Assembly: GCF_964340395.1 (NCBI RefSeq)
Contig: NC_135569.1
Location: 14,821,519 to 14,885,518 of the forward strand
Direction: 5' to 3'
Origin: Glandiceps talaboti
Taxonomy: Eukaryota > Hemichordata > Enteropneusta > Spengelidae
DNA length: 64,000 nucleotides
In this document: one piece after another, positions 32,901 through 63,663 of the stretch
How the letters are laid out: each line of letters begins with the position of its first letter
Numbering within the stretch: the stretch's first letter is position 1
Program-made: the position numbers and the translations under genes
Notes under the pieces: model-generated
The model's database searches: none
What the model saw: only the letters and a program-made list of their open reading frames with translations
What the model was told of the DNA's origin: nothing

Positions 32901-34952
32901 ATTTGTTTGAACACAAATTACTACACGTTAAACAAATAAACAATTAAAATCTGATCAAAGTGCAGACTTATTCCCAATGAAAAACCACAGCCTCCTCAGT
33001 TACCAGATTCATGACCCCAAATGATCATTACCGTCAAAGGGAACCACTCATGAATATTTATGTTCTACCATAGCATAACAGGAGCTGGCCAAAATCATAA
33101 CGAGGAGCAAGATTGAATTAGGTTTTACTCAGCAAAAATGATGTAACAGTACAAAACGACTCTCCAGGATCAAAAATTACAAACATGGCTTAACTCCTGG
33201 AGTATCATTCTCCTTTAACAAGCAATGAAATATATTTATTTCAGACTGCTATGGAAGTGTACGATATCTGACATTTATTGATGACATCCATACAATAGTC
33301 CTTGCACTTGTATCTTTTGTTTCAATTATTGGATTGATAAGTGTTTTCTCTCTGAATCGAACCACATCTGTTCTTGGGATATGCATTGGTATTGCTGTGC
33401 GACGACTTCTCTTATTCACACCACTATTCTTTATTATATTCTTTGCATATGCTCAGTTGTTCTACTTCTTGATAGCACCAACTTTAGGATATGCTAGTCT
33501 GTATGACACATTGACACAACTGTTATTTCTCTCTCTGACTTCTACACACCACAGTGAGTATGCTGATTCTGTAGTTGCACAGATCATGATCTCAACACTT
33601 CTCTATCTGAAGAACTGTATCTATGTGGTGCTTGTTATGTCTATTGTCAACACTGCATTCAAAGAAGCACATCTCCAGCCAGGACTAATGGGTGAAAGAT
33701 ATGATACATATGACAACCTGTTGAATAAGATTTGCCATTGGTTTCGAAACAGTTGGATTTATAGACATTACATTTCCCATCGGAAACGAGATACTAGTAG
33801 AAAAGGCAAGTATTCTTGGACAACAATTTATGAATAAATTTCATTGACATATTAATCATTCTAAAATATTTCATTTCTTTAAACCTGCACTACCTGTAAC
33901 TGGGGTATTATGTTTTGAATGAGACAACTGACATCATAGTTACAAAATTATTAATATGCCAAAAATTATTTTATATATGTTATAACAGTGCTACTATTTA
34001 GTAATAACTTGAAATATTAATTTTTCGGGGGGCAATATTTTTGGTTACGGAACTAAAAATCAATTTGATGGTATATATTGCACCTTATTATAAGAGCAGC
34101 TACACACATATGGGGGAGGGATATTCCATTTGCTGCTAATTTAGATGCATTCTTAACTGGCCTTCAGCGTCCCTTTCCTTTTTGTACTTCTAATGTACTC
34201 TGTATAACATCCTAGTACTTTGTATTGTTTTGTATTTGAATTGAATATAACAACAATCATTATTAAGTATCCTACATCTTGAAATTATCAAATAATGTAG
34301 ATGTTGAAATTGCTGTATGACAAGATCAAATAATGTAGATGCTGAAATTGCTACATGACAAGATCACCCAATAATGTAGATATTGAAATTGCTACATGAC
34401 AAGATCAAATAATTTAGATGTTGAAATTGCTGTATGACAACATCTTGATCTTGACAATATCTTCTCAACCAATGAGTTGACAGGACATTATCAAGACCAA
34501 TACCATTGGTAGTAGATCGAAATGTTGCTTGTATTTCAAATCTCCACACCAAGCAGTATTTGCAATTATAAAGTCATGAAAATATAGTCTTAGGTCCAAA
34601 ATTATCGTCAACTTGGTAGTCACAATCAAATGACTTACGCAGATTGTACAAAATGGATAATGCACAAGTAGTTCAAAGTTTTTGGAATTGACCTTTAGAG
34701 CTTTCTCCGTCAAATGTACTTAGCTTTCTGATCTATTGATATGGGTTAGTACACTAGATCAAATCTTTTGATTTTACAATTCTATATCATACAGATAAAA
34801 AATTACCACAAACATTATTTTATCGTTTTTATTCAGTGTTCAAACGTAAAAGGATTCGAAGGATTCGAAAGATTCCAAGGAACGTGTCTGCCTTCAACAA
34901 CCTAGAAGAACGTCTGAAAGTGATAGAAGACAGAGTTGACAAAATGAAATAA
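2619..34952 (+). CDS. Gene A: polycystin-1-like receptor/channel, 26 exons, 5'-partial
   Basis: Exons: 2619-2840, 4658-4882, 6072-6386, 7728-8042, 8981-9103, 9487-9609, 10318-10362, 11136-11437, 11538-11675, 12251-12295, 13103-13246, 13950-14064, 14186-14262, 15347-15583, 17387-17816, 18201-18304, 19930-20160, 21406-21579, 27503-27666, 28463-29135, 29558-29696, 30578-30798, 31563-31692, 32121-32810, 33245-33805, 34837-34952 (stop TAA). Every junction has an AG acceptor, a GT donor (one GC), and matching phase. The sum is 6059 nt, or 2018 codons plus stop after a 2-nt carry-in, with no internal stop. Polycystin-1 relatives are membrane receptors that self-cleave at the GPS and pair with polycystin-2 channels. 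The signal peptide and first fucolectin half should lie left of the window, by comparison with gene B. The product is predicted only; its ligand is unknown. Confidence 0.9.
2841..4657 (+). other. Intron with SINE head and homopolymer runs
   Basis: No exon is visible. It holds AT-rich sequence, a G-run at about 3676-3687, a C-run at about 3786-3797, a tRNA-like SINE head (3838-3905), and a C/CA run near 4446. It is nearly identical to 49669-51484, except for the first 120 bp or so. Confidence 0.8.
3838..3990 (+). mobile_element. tRNA-derived SINE (head region)
   Basis: TAGCGTACTTGTTAGTG resembles an RNA polymerase III A box. GGATTCGAATCCC about 35 nt later is a consensus B box. The sequence between does not fold as a complete tRNA and there is no proper acceptor stem, so this is a SINE head, not a tRNA gene. 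It is shared with copy B at 50653-50800. Confidence 0.55.
4658..4882 (+). CDS. Gene A exon: C-terminal half of fucolectin/F5-8C-like domain
   Basis: 225 nt, phase 1-1. It encodes MYGAIIRAG...NPVCGEE, then [17 protein letters not shown] and [10 protein letters not shown]. The GRYVSV...L.ACEVEVY ending is the hallmark C-terminus of fucolectin-type (F5/8C) lectin domains. The N-terminal half is not in this exon; in gene B it is a separate exon at 47474-47701. The protein sequence appears identical to the gene B exon 51485-51709. Confidence 0.8.
4883..6071 (+). other. Intron without recognised features
   Basis: AT-rich, no exon-like reading frame with splice sites, and almost identical to 51710-52898. 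Short open frames here (for example 5251-5442) are equally present in both copies, but lack any recognisable protein character. Confidence 0.7.
6072..6386 (+). CDS. Gene A exon: WSC-like module 1
   Basis: 315 nt (105 residues), phase 1-1. It starts [14 protein letters not shown], continues [24 protein letters not shown], and ends with [12 protein letters not shown]. The GCY...KC...LGF.VF.LQ.GG.C...Y pattern matches WSC-type/lectin-like modules common in invertebrate receptors. Its length equals that of the next module, indicating duplication of a module exon. At about 6199 the codon is AAA (Lys), where gene B has a stop. Confidence 0.85.
6655..6764. repeat. TATG/TG compound microsatellite
   Basis: TATG units followed by a (TG)n run. 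It sits in the intron between the WSC exons and is longer in copy B (53487-53639). Confidence 0.95.
6840..7390 (+). repeat. Intron with diffuse internal repeats and GTAG/ATGG-rich tract
   Basis: Loosely repeated phrases (AGAAACAGCC, GCAACAATTCAATACC, GCAACAGTGAAACC, GCAAATATGCC) suggest an old degenerate tandem repeat. It ends in a purine-rich GTAGGTGG/GGATGGAT tract (7300-7410). Present in both gene copies. Confidence 0.5.
7498..7551. repeat. (AT)n microsatellite
   Basis: Uninterrupted AT dinucleotides of about 54 bp, expanded to about 107 bp in copy B (54366-54471). Confidence 0.95.
7728..8042 (+). CDS. Gene A exon: WSC-like module 2
   Basis: 315 nt, phase 1-1, with the same length as module 1. 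It begins [17 protein letters not shown], continues [23 protein letters not shown], and ends [12 protein letters not shown]. It shares the GCY / KC / LGF.IF / GG.C skeleton with the preceding exon. It differs from its gene B twin at a handful of mostly replacement positions (R/I, S/N, S/T, N/D, K/I). Confidence 0.85.
8292..8690 (-). mobile_element. LINE 3' fragment (CR1/L2-like)
   Basis: On the minus strand a decayed ORF reads C-x2..[10 protein letters not shown], resembling the conserved C-x-x-C...EDEFHFL tail of LINE ORF2 proteins. It is followed by stop-containing sequence, GGGCCGGTGGCCAAATTTAGG, AATAAAGAATATT and a (ATTGTT)n tail. Found at the same place in copy B (55211-55620), so it predates the duplication. 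Confidence 0.55.
8706..8833. repeat. (TC)n / (CCCT)n microsatellite
   Basis: Long pyrimidine-only tract that shifts from TC to CCCT units. The B copy has a longer pure TC tract (55649-55806). Confidence 0.95.
8981..9103 (+). CDS. Gene A exon: calcium-binding EGF 1
   Basis: 123 nt, phase 1-1. It begins [16 protein letters not shown], then SFTCSC, and ends NLGCDG. The D-I-D-E-C start and six cysteines mark a calcium-binding EGF. A twin exon follows at 9487. Confidence 0.93.
9487..9609 (+). CDS. Gene A exon: calcium-binding EGF 2
   Basis: 123 nt, phase 1-1. It begins [16 protein letters not shown], then SFTCSC, and ends NLGCDG. It is clearly a duplicate of the preceding EGF exon. Its acceptor is TTCATTCTGCAG. 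The protein sequence is the same as gene B 56461-56583. Confidence 0.93.
9917..9992. repeat. (CT)n microsatellite
   Basis: Pure CT dinucleotides. Longer in copy B (56888-56995). Confidence 0.95.
10318..10362 (+). CDS. Gene A micro-exon (linker)
   Basis: 45 nt, phase 1-1, encoding [16 protein letters not shown]. The acceptor follows a long T-rich tract (TTTTTTCTTTAG) and the donor is GTAAGA. It is identical in gene B (57322-57366). It fits the phase chain between EGF 2 and the REJ exon. No known domain is recognised in it. Confidence 0.7.
10363..11135 (+). other. Intron, no exon seen
   Basis: AT-rich sequence near-identical to copy B. The minus-strand 153-codon frame over 10079-10540 overlaps the micro-exon and shows no domain. 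Nothing else is supported. Confidence 0.6.
11136..11675 (+). CDS. Gene A exons: REJ-like segment
   Basis: Two exons, 11136-11437 (phase 1-0) and 11538-11675 (phase 0-0). They encode [40 protein letters not shown], and then [12 protein letters not shown]. The order C-x-G-W-x-D-E, Y-E-I-R, LP.G....F.I.V.V.D is that of the C-terminal part of the receptor-for-egg-jelly (REJ) domain in polycystin-1 proteins. The region is much shorter than a full REJ module, so either it is reduced here or its N-terminal part has diverged. Confidence 0.7.
12251..15583 (+). CDS. Gene A exons: post-REJ helical/GAIN-like region
   Basis: Five exons: 12251-12295, 13103-13246, 13950-14064, 14186-14262 and 15347-15583 (phases 0-0, 0-0, 0-1, 1-0, 0-0). 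They code for mostly helical sequence with [41 protein letters not shown] and [11 protein letters not shown]. In polycystin-1 and adhesion receptors, the stretch before the GPS is the GAIN domain with an N-terminal helical subdomain, and this fits. All five exons have colinear partners in gene B. Confidence 0.75.
12334..12360. repeat. C-run/A-run
   Basis: Poly-C followed by poly-A within the intron. Its length differs from copy B (59341-59359). Confidence 0.9.
13500..13797. mobile_element. MITE-like element, 22-bp terminal inverted repeats
   Basis: The left end CAGTGGCTCCGTTTGATACA and right end TGTATCAAACAGAGTCACTG are inverted copies with two mismatches. The 298-bp element has no coding capacity. 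The CAGTG start resembles hAT termini, but no clear 8-bp target duplication is seen. Related ends occur at 41517 and 42713, and copy B carries it at 60524-60798. Confidence 0.6.
14745..15035 (+). repeat. Two diverged copies of a roughly 140-bp repeat
   Basis: The phrases CTGGGCCAAT..GA..TGAAAT, TGTAGGTGTCATTTGAT, GTTTG.TCAA.ACAAGTTGAT, and ATGCAAATTAG.GGTAAAA recur in the same order twice. Shared with copy B at about 61800-62095. Confidence 0.65.
15205..15253. repeat. (CAAA)n microsatellite
   Basis: AAAC-type units. At the matching place copy B has a pure A run (62265-62294). Confidence 0.85.
16203..16327. mobile_element. Fold-back MITE-like element
   Basis: The left end GTTGTTGCTAAGTTCACC...AGAGGGCGACCTGA pairs with the right end TCAGGTCGACCTCTGTCAGT..CTTAGCAAC as inverted repeats. 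The centre (CGAAGCATGCGCGTGCTTCG) is also palindromic, so the element can fold into one hairpin. A related copy is at 63537-63663. Confidence 0.6.
17107..17199. repeat. (CAT)n microsatellite
   Basis: About 30 uninterrupted ATC units. This is the source of spurious poly-His and poly-Met reading frames. Confidence 0.95.
17387..17816 (+). CDS. Gene A exon: GAIN-like domain, large exon
   Basis: 430 nt, phase 0-1. It encodes [37 protein letters not shown] and [12 protein letters not shown], ending in TYNLLITFG. This is beta-rich extracellular sequence directly before the GPS, as expected for the GAIN domain of polycystin-1 proteins. The gene B partner would lie just past the right edge of the window. 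Confidence 0.8.
18201..20160 (+). CDS. Gene A exons: GPS cleavage motif and first transmembrane helix
   Basis: The exon 18201-18304 ends [17 protein letters not shown]. The exon 19930-20160 continues to [10 protein letters not shown]. Together they form a complete GPS, with C-x-YWD, W..DGC and C-x-CNHLT, and with cleavage expected between L and T. About 30 residues later comes [19 protein letters not shown], the first membrane helix, followed by basic RRKDKHD. The intact HLT triad suggests that autoproteolysis is possible. Confidence 0.92.
18774..18860. repeat. (CAAT)n microsatellite
   Basis: Tandem AATC units with one CATC variant, in the GPS intron. Confidence 0.95.
19256..19542. mobile_element. 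MITE-like element with perfect 20-bp inverted repeats
   Basis: CCAGTTCCAAGATGCATTGC at 19256-19275 and its exact reverse complement at 19523-19542 bound a 287-bp non-coding segment inside the GPS intron. No coding capacity and no obvious target duplication. Confidence 0.65.
20181..20903. mobile_element. MITE-like element with perfect 14-bp inverted repeats
   Basis: TTATACGTCACCTG at 20181-20194 and its exact reverse complement at 20890-20903 enclose 723 bp. Inside each end there is a TCTGATTGG phrase. Non-coding. Confidence 0.5.
20901..20982. repeat. Long hairpin (about 30-bp arms)
   Basis: 20901-20930 and 20951-20982 are near-perfect inverted copies around TTATTTGCCAAATAC, with one 2-bp indel and one mismatch. 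They are separated by a 20-nt loop. It overlaps the right end of the 20181-20903 element. Confidence 0.8.
21406..27666 (+). CDS. Gene A exons: PLAT/LH2 domain, split by a 5.9 kb intron
   Basis: The exon 21406-21579 encodes [20 protein letters not shown], then [12 protein letters not shown]. The exon 27503-27666 encodes [20 protein letters not shown], then [11 protein letters not shown]. This is the conserved PLAT domain that follows TM1 in polycystin-1 proteins, a cytosolic lipid/protein-binding beta sandwich. The acceptor of the second exon is CAGCAG, so one residue (Gln) may be included or skipped. The intervening intron contains a decayed DNA transposon. Confidence 0.9.
22152..26809 (+). 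mobile_element. Decayed DDE-like transposon inside PLAT intron
   Basis: A 29-bp inverted repeat (22152-22180 versus 26781-26809, 27 of 29 matching) flanks a multi-frame coding region on the + strand. The core ORF 23696-24730 carries [14 protein letters not shown], then [20 protein letters not shown] and [15 protein letters not shown]. This is a possible D...D...E catalytic set of a large transposase-like family that I associate with repetitive genes in lancelet, sponge and coral genomes. It is not a well-known superfamily to me. The C-terminus is cysteine-rich. Confidence 0.6.
22345..26235 (+). pseudogene. Transposase-like coding region with stops and frameshifts
   Basis: Pieces in order: 22366-22700 (after an early TAG), 22700-23089, a frame change near 23050, 23056-23429, 23460-23708, a frame change to 23696-24730, a frame change at a C-run (about 24650-24660) into 24669-25058, an apparent intron, 25391-25572, a second apparent intron, then 25834-26235. 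The last part reads [14 protein letters not shown], then [18 protein letters not shown], a cysteine-rich basic tail. The two introns have GT...AG ends, so the ancestor was a spliced gene. At least three disruptions argue that it is dead. Confidence 0.6.
26836..27502 (+). other. Rest of PLAT intron, no feature
   Basis: AT-rich, with no exon or repeat recognised apart from homopolymer runs. Confidence 0.6.
28463..29696 (+). CDS. Gene A exons: first membrane block after PLAT
   Basis: Exons 28463-29135 (phase 2-0) and 29558-29696 (phase 0-1). They start [12 protein letters not shown] and [10 protein letters not shown], as in polycystin-1 proteins after PLAT. Hydrophobic segments follow: [55 protein letters not shown], and [10 protein letters not shown] running into [12 protein letters not shown] across the junction. 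The long loop between the second and third helices ([11 protein letters not shown], then [11 protein letters not shown]) is basic then acidic and probably cytosolic. Confidence 0.9.
29779..30000. repeat. Compound tetranucleotide array with stepwise unit change
   Basis: Successive blocks of ATCG/ATCA, then AATC, GTCA, GCCA and ACCA units. Neighbouring unit types differ by one base or so. Confidence 0.95.
30578..30798 (+). CDS. Gene A exon: membrane helix before polycystin domain
   Basis: 221 nt, phase 1-0. After [19 protein letters not shown] comes the hydrophobic helix [17 protein letters not shown], then [20 protein letters not shown]. This matches the helix that precedes the extracellular polycystin (TOP) domain. 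Confidence 0.88.
30830..30862 (+). mobile_element. Fragment of a fold-back element family
   Basis: TTAAAGTGGCCATATACATGA resembles the end of the element at 47001-47336 (TTAAAGTGGCCATATGGATG). Only one end is visible here. Confidence 0.35.
31563..32810 (+). CDS. Gene A exons: polycystin (TOP) domain and following helices
   Basis: Exons 31563-31692 (phase 0-1) and 32121-32810 (phase 1-1). The first gives [20 protein letters not shown] and ITLRQQRI. The second gives [53 protein letters not shown], then helices [20 protein letters not shown] and [20 protein letters not shown]. The YNADGFI...GWVDR.TR....EFT.YNPN.NL string is diagnostic of the extracellular domain shared by polycystins. Confidence 0.95.
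33245..33805 (+). CDS. Gene A exon: channel-like transmembrane core
   Basis: 561 nt, phase 1-1. Helices: [40 protein letters not shown] and [20 protein letters not shown], with a re-entrant-like stretch [20 protein letters not shown] between the last two. A polycystin-2 type LGD filter is not present, as in other polycystin-1 proteins that need a PKD2 partner. The donor is GC (AAAAG|GCAAGT). Confidence 0.92.
33806..34836 (+). other. Last intron (GC-AG) with minisatellite
   Basis: AT-rich. It begins with a GC donor and ends ATTCAG. It carries the 38-bp minisatellite (34291-34445) and no other recognised feature. Confidence 0.75.
34291..34445 (+). repeat. Minisatellite, about 38-bp unit, four copies
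   Basis: The unit AATAATGTAGATGTTGAAAT followed by TGCTGTATGACAAGATC begins at 34291, 34329, 34370 and 34408, with a few substitutions and one 3-bp insertion. Confidence 0.9.
34837..34952 (+). CDS. Gene A last exon: basic segment and coiled coil
   Basis: 116 nt from a phase 1 acceptor to the TAA stop. It encodes [15 protein letters not shown], then [19 protein letters not shown]. The heptad-like leucine, valine and isoleucine spacing suggests the short C-terminal coiled coil by which polycystin-1 binds polycystin-2. The tail is much shorter than in vertebrate PKD1. Confidence 0.88.
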
Positions 34953-35476
34953 GCATGACATACAGTGTGTATGGTCCTGTCAACAGTAATTTACCAGGTT
35001 TATGTTTAAGGGGTTTAACTGTATCCCGACCCTCACAACGGTCAAACCTAGTTTGTGTTCTGAATAGTTTTGTAGGGTAGCTGAAATTGTATCGCCGTTT
35101 TTAAATAATTTACATATACTATCCATTACATACATACAACTAACAACTTAACTCACATATTAAAAGGGTCATTACGTCATTGGGTACGATTTGTACCACC
35201 ACTGTGACCCAGTAAACCCATAATAGGGTCCTAGTAGGATAGAGATTGCCATGTAAATGTCAATCCTACAAACGTACACAGGCGGCAATGCAGTGTATAC
35301 TACCCTGGGGGTTGAGTATGAAGTGTCATTCTGTGCCTATATTGGTCAAGCATTTCACACAATTACTAACAATGTTTTCGTTAAAGTTCACGTCTATGAA
35401 AGAAGCAGAATAATCAAATTCTGCACACTTCAATGTTACTCAGTTGTTATCTATTCAAGAAATGTCATTTGACACA

Positions 35477-35561
35477 TGACCATAGCTGTTATGGTCATTC
35501 TAAAGTTCGTGTTTTGAAAATTCAATGTATGTACCATGTATGACCATAACGATTATGGTCA
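35477..35561. repeat. Two palindromic sites 64 bp apart
   Basis: TGACCATAGCTGTTATGGTCA (35477) and TGACCATAACGATTATGGTC (35541) are both inverted repeats around a 3-5 nt centre. Each is followed by a related phrase ending AAAGTT..T..TTTTGAAAAT, so they are two units of one short tandem repeat. Confidence 0.7.
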
Positions 35562-35613
35562 ACATAAAGTTTACTTTTTTGAAAATATTGATGTAACTAT
35601 TATATATCACCAG

Positions 35614-35948
35614 CAGTGTTCCCTCTAAGTCTTTTGAGACTGTGCGACTTAAGGAGAAGTAAAAACATGGGAAGGGAGACATGCCGACCACGGGGGATGG
35701 TTCGGAAGGTGGGCTTCTGGCCGAAGGCCGGAAACAAAATCATTTATCTATGAAGCTAACTCTTTTTACCTGCTCTTTGATGCCGAATAGAGAGAAATAA
35801 AACACTGTGACAACTTTCATATATATATATATATATTCTGTTTCATTGATACTTGGATATAAGGTTTCGCTAAATATGAAATTTGACTGCAAGAGCAGAC
35901 GGCGACATTGCGCAAGTAGCGCGCAAATAAGCCTTAGTGGGAACACAG
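35614..35948. mobile_element. hAT-like MITE
   Basis: The left end CAGTGTTCCCTCTAAG and right end CTTAGTGGGAACACAG are inverted copies with few mismatches. The flanks ATCACCAG (35606-35613) and ATCACTCG (35949-35956) agree at 6 of 8 bases, consistent with an old 8-bp target duplication. No coding capacity. Confidence 0.55.
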
Positions 35949-36550
35949 ATCACTCGCACGGTTTTGGTCAATATGAAGTTCACTTTTGAAATGATCGATA
36001 TAAACACTATACATGTAAGTTCTGTCTATTTAAATATGTTTAGTCTACATTTGGATTTTGACTAAACGTCTCTCTGCAGATTACCTCACATAGCTCCACC
36101 CATTATGTTGACTCTGCGCTTGCTCACATGGTGATGTCATTGACATCAGCTGTTACAGCGGGTAGAATAAAAAATAATAGTTCGAAAATGTGTCCATTTG
36201 TCCCCAATGTTAATTAAAGTAGACTATTGAATGCACAAGCACCTCTACGGAGGAACCTTAGTTAAAACCAGACAACGCAAAGGATGCAGGCTACAGTATA
36301 TTATTATATGTTCTTGGCTGTGTTTGTTTTTGTGTGTTGTACTTGTTAATTGTGTTACAATATGAGGAATTAACTGACAAAGTGGTATTTTACTTTGGCC
36401 ACAGTTTTCGATGAGGTCATGAACTGAAGTAATGTGCAAATGCACCAGCAAATAGTACCATGTCACATTTGTGACGGGTACAACTAGAGTCAAGAGTATA
36501 AGGCAGAGACAACAGTATACACCCTGGCAAATAGCTGTAAGGGACATATA

Positions 36551-36760
36551 GGAGTCACGATAGGTGAATGGTTAAAGTGGTTGACTTGGAATCTGCAGTT
36601 TGCTCGGTCAAGCCTCACTGTGGTCATTTTTTTTCCTGAATGGCTGAAATGCTTGAGCAAGATTTGAACCACGATTGTGCCCAAGTCAACCCAGCTGTAT
36701 GATTGGGTATCTCCTCAGCTAGGGAGATGAGGAAGTGCAAGGAGCTGTTGTGGTGATAGG
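36551..36760 (+). mobile_element. tRNA-derived SINE-like element
   Basis: GATAGGTGAATGGTTAAAGTGG resembles an A box, and GCTCGGTCAAGCCTC, about 36 nt on, a weak B box. A long non-tRNA body follows, with GTGCCCAAGTCAACCCAGCT and ATTGGGTATCTCCTC. Similar bodies are, from memory, seen in invertebrate SINEs. Confidence 0.5.
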
Positions 36761-37880
36761 GATAATAACTTTAATAATCAAAATCACTTTGAGCACAGTG
36801 TGGGAAAGTGGTATAAATACAAAAAGTGACATTATTATTGTATCTACCATATGTCCATAATTCCTTGGGGGGGGGGGGGGGCTGAAATGAATTATGGAAA
36901 TTTGATAACCATATTCTAAAATTTTCATCATTTTATTAAATGGCTTAGATTTTCCTAATTGCCAAATTGTCATCAGTCAATTCCTTGTAATGTGTTTGTC
37001 TGTTGCATGTATTGTAGTACCGCTAATATTGTTAATGATATAAAAAAATTTCAAGAGGACATTTTTTTCAGAGATTACATAATGTTCAGCTAGGTGTTTA
37101 AGAATATTTCATTCTTGTGTGACGAGTGTGTACACTTTTAATTGCACTTTACAAATAAAATACGCGCTATAAAAAAACTATCATTTGTTGTGTCATGATA
37201 TTCGAATGTTAGCTGACTTGGAATCTGAAACTTGTCATTTAACAGGATGTTTGTTTGTCTGTTTCTGTTTCTTTGCCTTTCGTGAAGAGTATACGTCCAA
37301 GTATAAAAGTATTAAATTACAGTCAAGGTAACTGTTTAAAGTAATGGTAAAGGACAGTCAAATACAATACATGACTGAGGTAGAAAAATACAGCAGATGA
37401 AAACAAGACTGTTATTAAAACGGACACGCTAAAATAAATGTCACCAAAGTCATCTCTGTAGAAAGTATAAATAGACAAAACATAATGTATTTGGAAAATA
37501 AGACGGGAGAATCATGCTACTATATACCCACTCTTTGTGTTAATTAGAAATTTTATATAATAGGATTAAAGAAACGTATGATGTTGCCATGGTGATCAGT
37601 CAACGTGTTTTCAGTGCAATAATGGTAATTGTGAAACCAATATCAAGACAATTATAATGAACTCTGTCGTCATGAACGATCTCAAGGGAGAGATAATTAC
37701 CTGTGGTGCAATTTGTGTTAAACTGACGATTAGTTGTTTACACAGTAATAGAGTAAATATATCATTCAGTTGATCGAAGAAAATTATTGGAGACGTGTAA
37801 AATATCGCATTTCCCAGTATAGCTACGGACAGACGGAGAAGATTCGCAATTTTGCTACAGAGAGTTAAATCTCTACAGCA

Positions 37881-62624
<24,744 letters not shown>

Positions 62625-63536
62625 GTAGGATGCAAATTAAAGATTTAACAATTAGTTGGTGGGGATGAGGCAAAAGAAGAAGAATGTATAGTAGGAACAG
62701 AATTGTCATTACAATCATGATCTTATCCTTGGGCATTAGTACGGGGCCCAGGGGGGACTACTACATTTGGGTCTGTCCCTCCATTTGTCTGGCCAACTGT
62801 GCATACATGCGTCCTTGTCCACATGTATCTCTGTCGATTTCTGATAAAATATTGTGCTTCATTTTGATTTTTTGAACTTCATGCATGGCTGAATAACTGC
62901 CATAAAAATTGACATTTTGCCCATTAAGTCTGAAAACTTAATAAAGACCCCATGTTAATGTTTATAGCCATGTTGATCTCTATGTTCAAGTTCAAACAGT
63001 GAAAATTGTACAAAGTGGATATTATGGTATTATAATACGTTTCATAATGCATGGCCCCATTTCAACCAAACCTGGCACAAATGTCAACACTGTAGTCTGT
63101 CAACTTGATTCTTGACCTTCACAACAATGCTGGTCATATTTGTAGTACAATATCACATTACCAGGTGGGCTTTCAATTGAGATCTTGACCTTCAACTTTG
63201 ACCTATATGTGCATGTTCAAATAGCCAAGTATGTGATTTCAACAAAATCTGACTCAAATGTCAGATAATAAAGTGACCTATGTAGGTCACTTCGATTCTC
63301 AACCTTTATGATTAATAGCTGAATGGCGGCCACATGTATCATAAAATGTTTGGCTCTCCAACTCTGGAATCTTAATAGATGGTGACCTCATTTGAGTGTC
63401 CAGTCCATGTTATCCATGGTGAATGTTTTAATGAGACCTTGACCTTGAACTCTATGTTTAAATTCAAATGATCCAAAATATTCCAAGTGTTCATGTTTGC
63501 CACTGACATGCACGGACAAACCCACAGAAGCTGGTG

Positions 63537-63663
63537 CTGTTGCTAAGTACACCACTAGAGGGCGACCTGACGGGTTGCCTTGTGAGTGCGGAGCATGCGC
63601 GTGCTTCGCACTCACTCCGCAACTGTTCAGGTCGACCTCATCTGTCAGTGAGCTTAGCAATAG
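63537..63663. mobile_element. Fold-back MITE-like element, copy B
   Basis: Partner of 16203-16327. The centre GAGTGCGGAGCATGCGCGTG / CTTCGCACTC is palindromic. Copy B has about 180 bp of extra sequence on its left compared with copy A. Confidence 0.6.

Larger units (their letters stand above)
34953..37880. other. Intergenic region between gene A and gene B
   Basis: It holds the gene A 3' end, two small palindromes (35477, 35541), a hAT-like MITE (35614-35948), a SINE-like unit (36551-36760) and a G-run (36869-36881). No confident polyadenylation signal or promoter was assigned. AATAAA occurs several times (for example near 36164 and 37154), but none is tied to gene A. Confidence 0.6.

Noticed and set aside
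34291-34445. CRISPR-like repeat array
   Set aside because: Units are contiguous without unique spacers, and the host is a eukaryote; it is a minisatellite.
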